A DNA stretch of 64,000 bases from NCBI GenBank assembly GCA_026874595.1, contig CM049313.1, positions 12,583,508 through 12,647,507 on the forward strand. Reading direction: 5' to 3'. Of this stretch, positions 63,701 to 64,000 are shown piece after piece (within the stretch, counting starts at the first letter, position 1; each line of letters begins with the position of its first letter). The stretch comes from Sipunculus nudus (taxonomy: Eukaryota > Annelida > Sipuncula > Golfingiida > Sipunculidae). Both the position numbers and the translations under genes were made by a program. The notes under the pieces are model-generated. The model saw only the letters and a list, made by a program, of their open reading frames with translations. It was not told the DNA's origin and searched no databases.

Positions 63701-64000
63701 AAATATATAAATAAGTTGTCCATTATATCAAGTGTATACCATAAAATGAATCTTACCTGACAACAACTGAAACCGCTCCTTTTAAGTGATGATGGAAAAT
63801 TGAGAGAATAAGTTTACTTTTATAAATATATAAAATACTGTCTCTGTTTTCAAAACTGAAACAGTAATATTTACACTGTCTGTTTGGTTTGAACCAATTT
63901 ACAATCTTTTTTTTCAATAATCTCACCTTTGTATTGAGTAGTAAGTCTGTGCCCCCTGCGGTAAACCACTGCTCACTGAAGTACTCAATGAAGTACACAT
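51480..64000 (-). CDS. ADGRV1: ADGRV1 (VLGR1/GPR98) orthologue, 3' part, 11 exons
   Basis: Adhesion GPCR V1 is a very large surface receptor with Calx-beta repeats; in vertebrates it forms stereocilia ankle links and belongs to the Usher syndrome complex. Exons, in coding order: 63927-64000 (continues beyond the window), 63520-63623, 62748-62952, 62181-62285, 61395-61535, 60224-60305, 57473-57587, 56842-56999, 55713-55834, 53843-54025, 51480-51734. All introns are GT-AG, split-codon phases agree at every junction, and the 1544 nt give 513 residues and one stop (TAG). Seen in order: end of GAIN domain, GPS (YVECSCRHMSSYSV), TM1-TM7, NDEHTDRKY in loop 2, AYDDMYKGR in loop 3, TWLWGGLHM in TM6, and a tail with FDDLIYALKTGAG and terminal RRISIADTHL. 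Human ADGRV1 ends almost identically (recalled, not searched), and the DTHL PDZ ligand contacts whirlin/harmonin-type proteins there. Calx-beta repeats must lie beyond 64000. No 3' UTR end was identified. Confidence 0.95.
52936..53388. repeat. ~149-bp tandem repeat, 3 copies, in last ADGRV1 intron
   Basis: gcaattttaacyatctgccc recurs at 52941, 53090 and 53240. Each copy ends in aagcatacaagcatatayaa. Copies differ by a few substitutions. Confidence 0.9.
53577..53832. repeat. Degenerate tandem repeat beside an ADGRV1 donor
   Basis: Four to five diverged units of about 50-60 bp with gagcagctgctgagtagttt and tgagtaacactgagtacttg. The array stops about 10 bp before the donor of the exon at 53843. 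Confidence 0.75.
53843..54025 (-). CDS. ADGRV1: ADGRV1 exon, end of TM7 and proximal tail
   Basis: GMYAFVVYAVLRNPCMPC ends TM7 and opens the cytoplasmic tail with two Cys that could be palmitoylated. A Gly/Ser-rich stretch (SKGSQGSLPGD type) runs to the GTAAGT donor in phase 0. Confidence 0.92.
54594..54768 (+). repeat. Dispersed repeat, copy 2
   Basis: Counterpart of 2117-2290, in the same orientation, inside the ADGRV1 intron (antisense to the gene). Ends ggaggttcgattgtgag, which looks like a Pol III B box. Confidence 0.7.
55713..55834 (-). CDS. ADGRV1: ADGRV1 exon, TM6 and start of TM7
   Basis: Completes a Glu codon, then VRTLLVFWALIILTWLWGG (TM6), LHMVYSQFW and the first half of TM7 (MLIIFCVFNIAQ). 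TWLWGGLHM is the adhesion-GPCR TM6 signature in its ADGRV1 form. Confidence 0.94.
56389..56884. repeat. ~52-bp tandem array overlapping an ADGRV1 exon end and donor
   Basis: About nine copies. The copy nearest the exon contains the coding end (AYDDMYKGRYNIH) and its donor; donor-equivalent GT dinucleotides recur at 56840-56841, 56788-56789 and 56736-56737, exactly 52 bp apart. The second copy still encodes nearly the same residues (AYDYMYKGRCNIH) before a GTCAGT. Farther copies are progressively diverged. Confidence 0.9.
56842..56999 (-). CDS. ADGRV1: ADGRV1 exon, loop 2 Cys, TM5 and loop 3
   Basis: Starts with the loop 2 Cys (CFLTNPY) that should pair with the TM3 Cys, then TM5 (ALAGLIGPAIICLMHVGVVF) and AYDDMYKGRYNIH. 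The donor GTCAGT follows CACG. The last ~43 nt of this exon are the first copy of a tandem array that continues into the intron. Confidence 0.92.
57473..57587 (-). CDS. ADGRV1: ADGRV1 exon, rest of TM4 and extracellular loop 2
   Basis: LPVVLVAVFYIVAFCIYRF continues TM4; the loop VDTIYGDVNNNKD follows. The donor GTAAGT splits an ATA codon. The intron before this exon carries the 38-bp array. Confidence 0.92.
57847..59980. repeat. 38-bp minisatellite in ADGRV1 intron, ~56 copies
   Basis: The unit is built from tgtatctcctggcttgtc plus tatacactgacttgcagaca. It fills about four fifths of the 2.6-kb intron between the exons at 60224 and 57587. Variants (ttgcag/tttcag/tttaag, tatatacaatgac) are arranged in blocks, and a block of about six units starting at 58200 is repeated at 58741. 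Confidence 0.95.
60224..60305 (-). CDS. ADGRV1: ADGRV1 exon, intracellular loop 2 and start of TM4
   Basis: Reads AYNFWKILVMNDEHTDRKY then MLYFLLGWG, one of the best conserved parts of ADGRV1. Ends with the first base of a Gly codon before GTGAGT. Confidence 0.93.
60343..60840. repeat. Compound (GA)n / 85-105-bp repeat in ADGRV1 intron
   Basis: Five copies of a core starting gatggtaagattatgtatct (60388, 60473, 60578, 60667, 60768) are separated by (GA)n, (GACA)n and one poly-G tract. It lies about 40 bp 5' (gene sense) of the exon at 60224-60305, within its acceptor intron. Confidence 0.9.
61395..61535 (-). CDS. ADGRV1: ADGRV1 exon, extracellular loop 1 and TM3
   Basis: 47 codons, phase 0-0. 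A proline-rich loop (SPGPILNPPPGS) leads to the conserved Cys at the top of TM3 (YRCIVM), then TM3 (FLHYFWLAQFTWMFVQ). Confidence 0.92.
62181..62285 (-). CDS. ADGRV1: ADGRV1 exon, end of TM1, loop 1 and TM2
   Basis: A phase 0-0 exon of 35 codons: GGLALAILAHHVCV completes TM1, and LFAAGLLMHMCFACLATQ forms TM2. Acceptor tttcag and donor GTATGTG are clear. Confidence 0.92.
62748..62952 (-). CDS. ADGRV1: ADGRV1 exon, GPS motif and start of TM1
   Basis: Holds the GPCR proteolysis site: a Cys-Ser-Cys pair followed by the H-M-S tripeptide where autocleavage would occur between M and S. The human protein also has HMS here rather than the more common HLT (recalled). After a stalk of about 15 residues comes the first half of TM1 (IWFFISCFICI). 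Confidence 0.92.
63520..63623 (-). CDS. ADGRV1: ADGRV1 exon, GAIN domain
   Basis: Begins in phase 0 after tattgacag with VLSMGVDGTG and contains the beta-strand-like VQFRIHTPGG. It ends with two bases of a Val codon completed by the next exon. The donor GTAAGG was preferred over the overlapping GTGTAA because only it keeps the frame. Confidence 0.88.
63927..64000 (-). CDS. ADGRV1: ADGRV1 exon, GAIN domain (partial at window edge)
   Basis: Reads VYFIEYFSEQWFTAGG then TDLLLNTK and ends in phase 0 at the donor GTGAGA. The first residue inside the window frame is GTG (Val), not a start codon; two more bases belong to the previous codon. The 5' splice partner is outside the window. Confidence 0.85.

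Overview
This is AT-rich animal nuclear DNA: multi-exon genes with GT-AG introns, long (TA)n tracts, several minisatellites and many short non-autonomous transposons. The two recognisable genes are an FMRFamide-receptor-like peptide GPCR and an ADGRV1 (VLGR1/GPR98) orthologue. Together with the repeat content they suggest an invertebrate bilaterian, most likely a lophotrochozoan such as a mollusc. The taxon is inference; nothing in the window fixes it.

Genes. (1) 12383-13525 (+) is an uninterrupted 380-codon rhodopsin-class GPCR reading frame. (2) 51480-64000 (-) is the 3' end of ADGRV1. Eleven exons join in one open frame of 513 residues, covering the end of the GAIN domain, the GPS site, all seven membrane segments and the cytoplasmic tail, which ends in a PDZ-binding DTHL. 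The gene continues beyond 64000. I found no other supportable protein gene. Long frames at 32455-33735 and in the TA tracts are products of tandem repeats.

Layout. 1-12 kb: intergenic, with a 432-bp miniature LTR element (3381-3812) whose LTRs carry tRNA-like Pol III boxes, plus old repeats. 12-13.5 kb: the GPCR. 13.5-32 kb: intergenic, with inverted-repeat elements, a tRNA-headed SINE candidate and microsatellites. 32.6-33.65 kb: a GC-rich 27-bp minisatellite. 34.26-37.37 kb: a clean head-to-tail duplication of about 1.55 kb, each copy holding one hAT-like MITE. 36.9-42.7 kb: nested elements, including a pogo-like MITE inside a ~137-bp tandem array. 43.1-43.9 kb: a probable solo LTR. 44-51.4 kb: intergenic. 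51.5-64 kb: ADGRV1, whose introns are full of tandem arrays.

The most unusual observation is at 56389-56884. A ~52-bp tandem array in an ADGRV1 intron starts inside the coding exon and repeats the exon end together with its splice donor. The miniature LTR element with Pol III-like boxes comes next. The two genes have no evident functional link; both encode membrane receptors.
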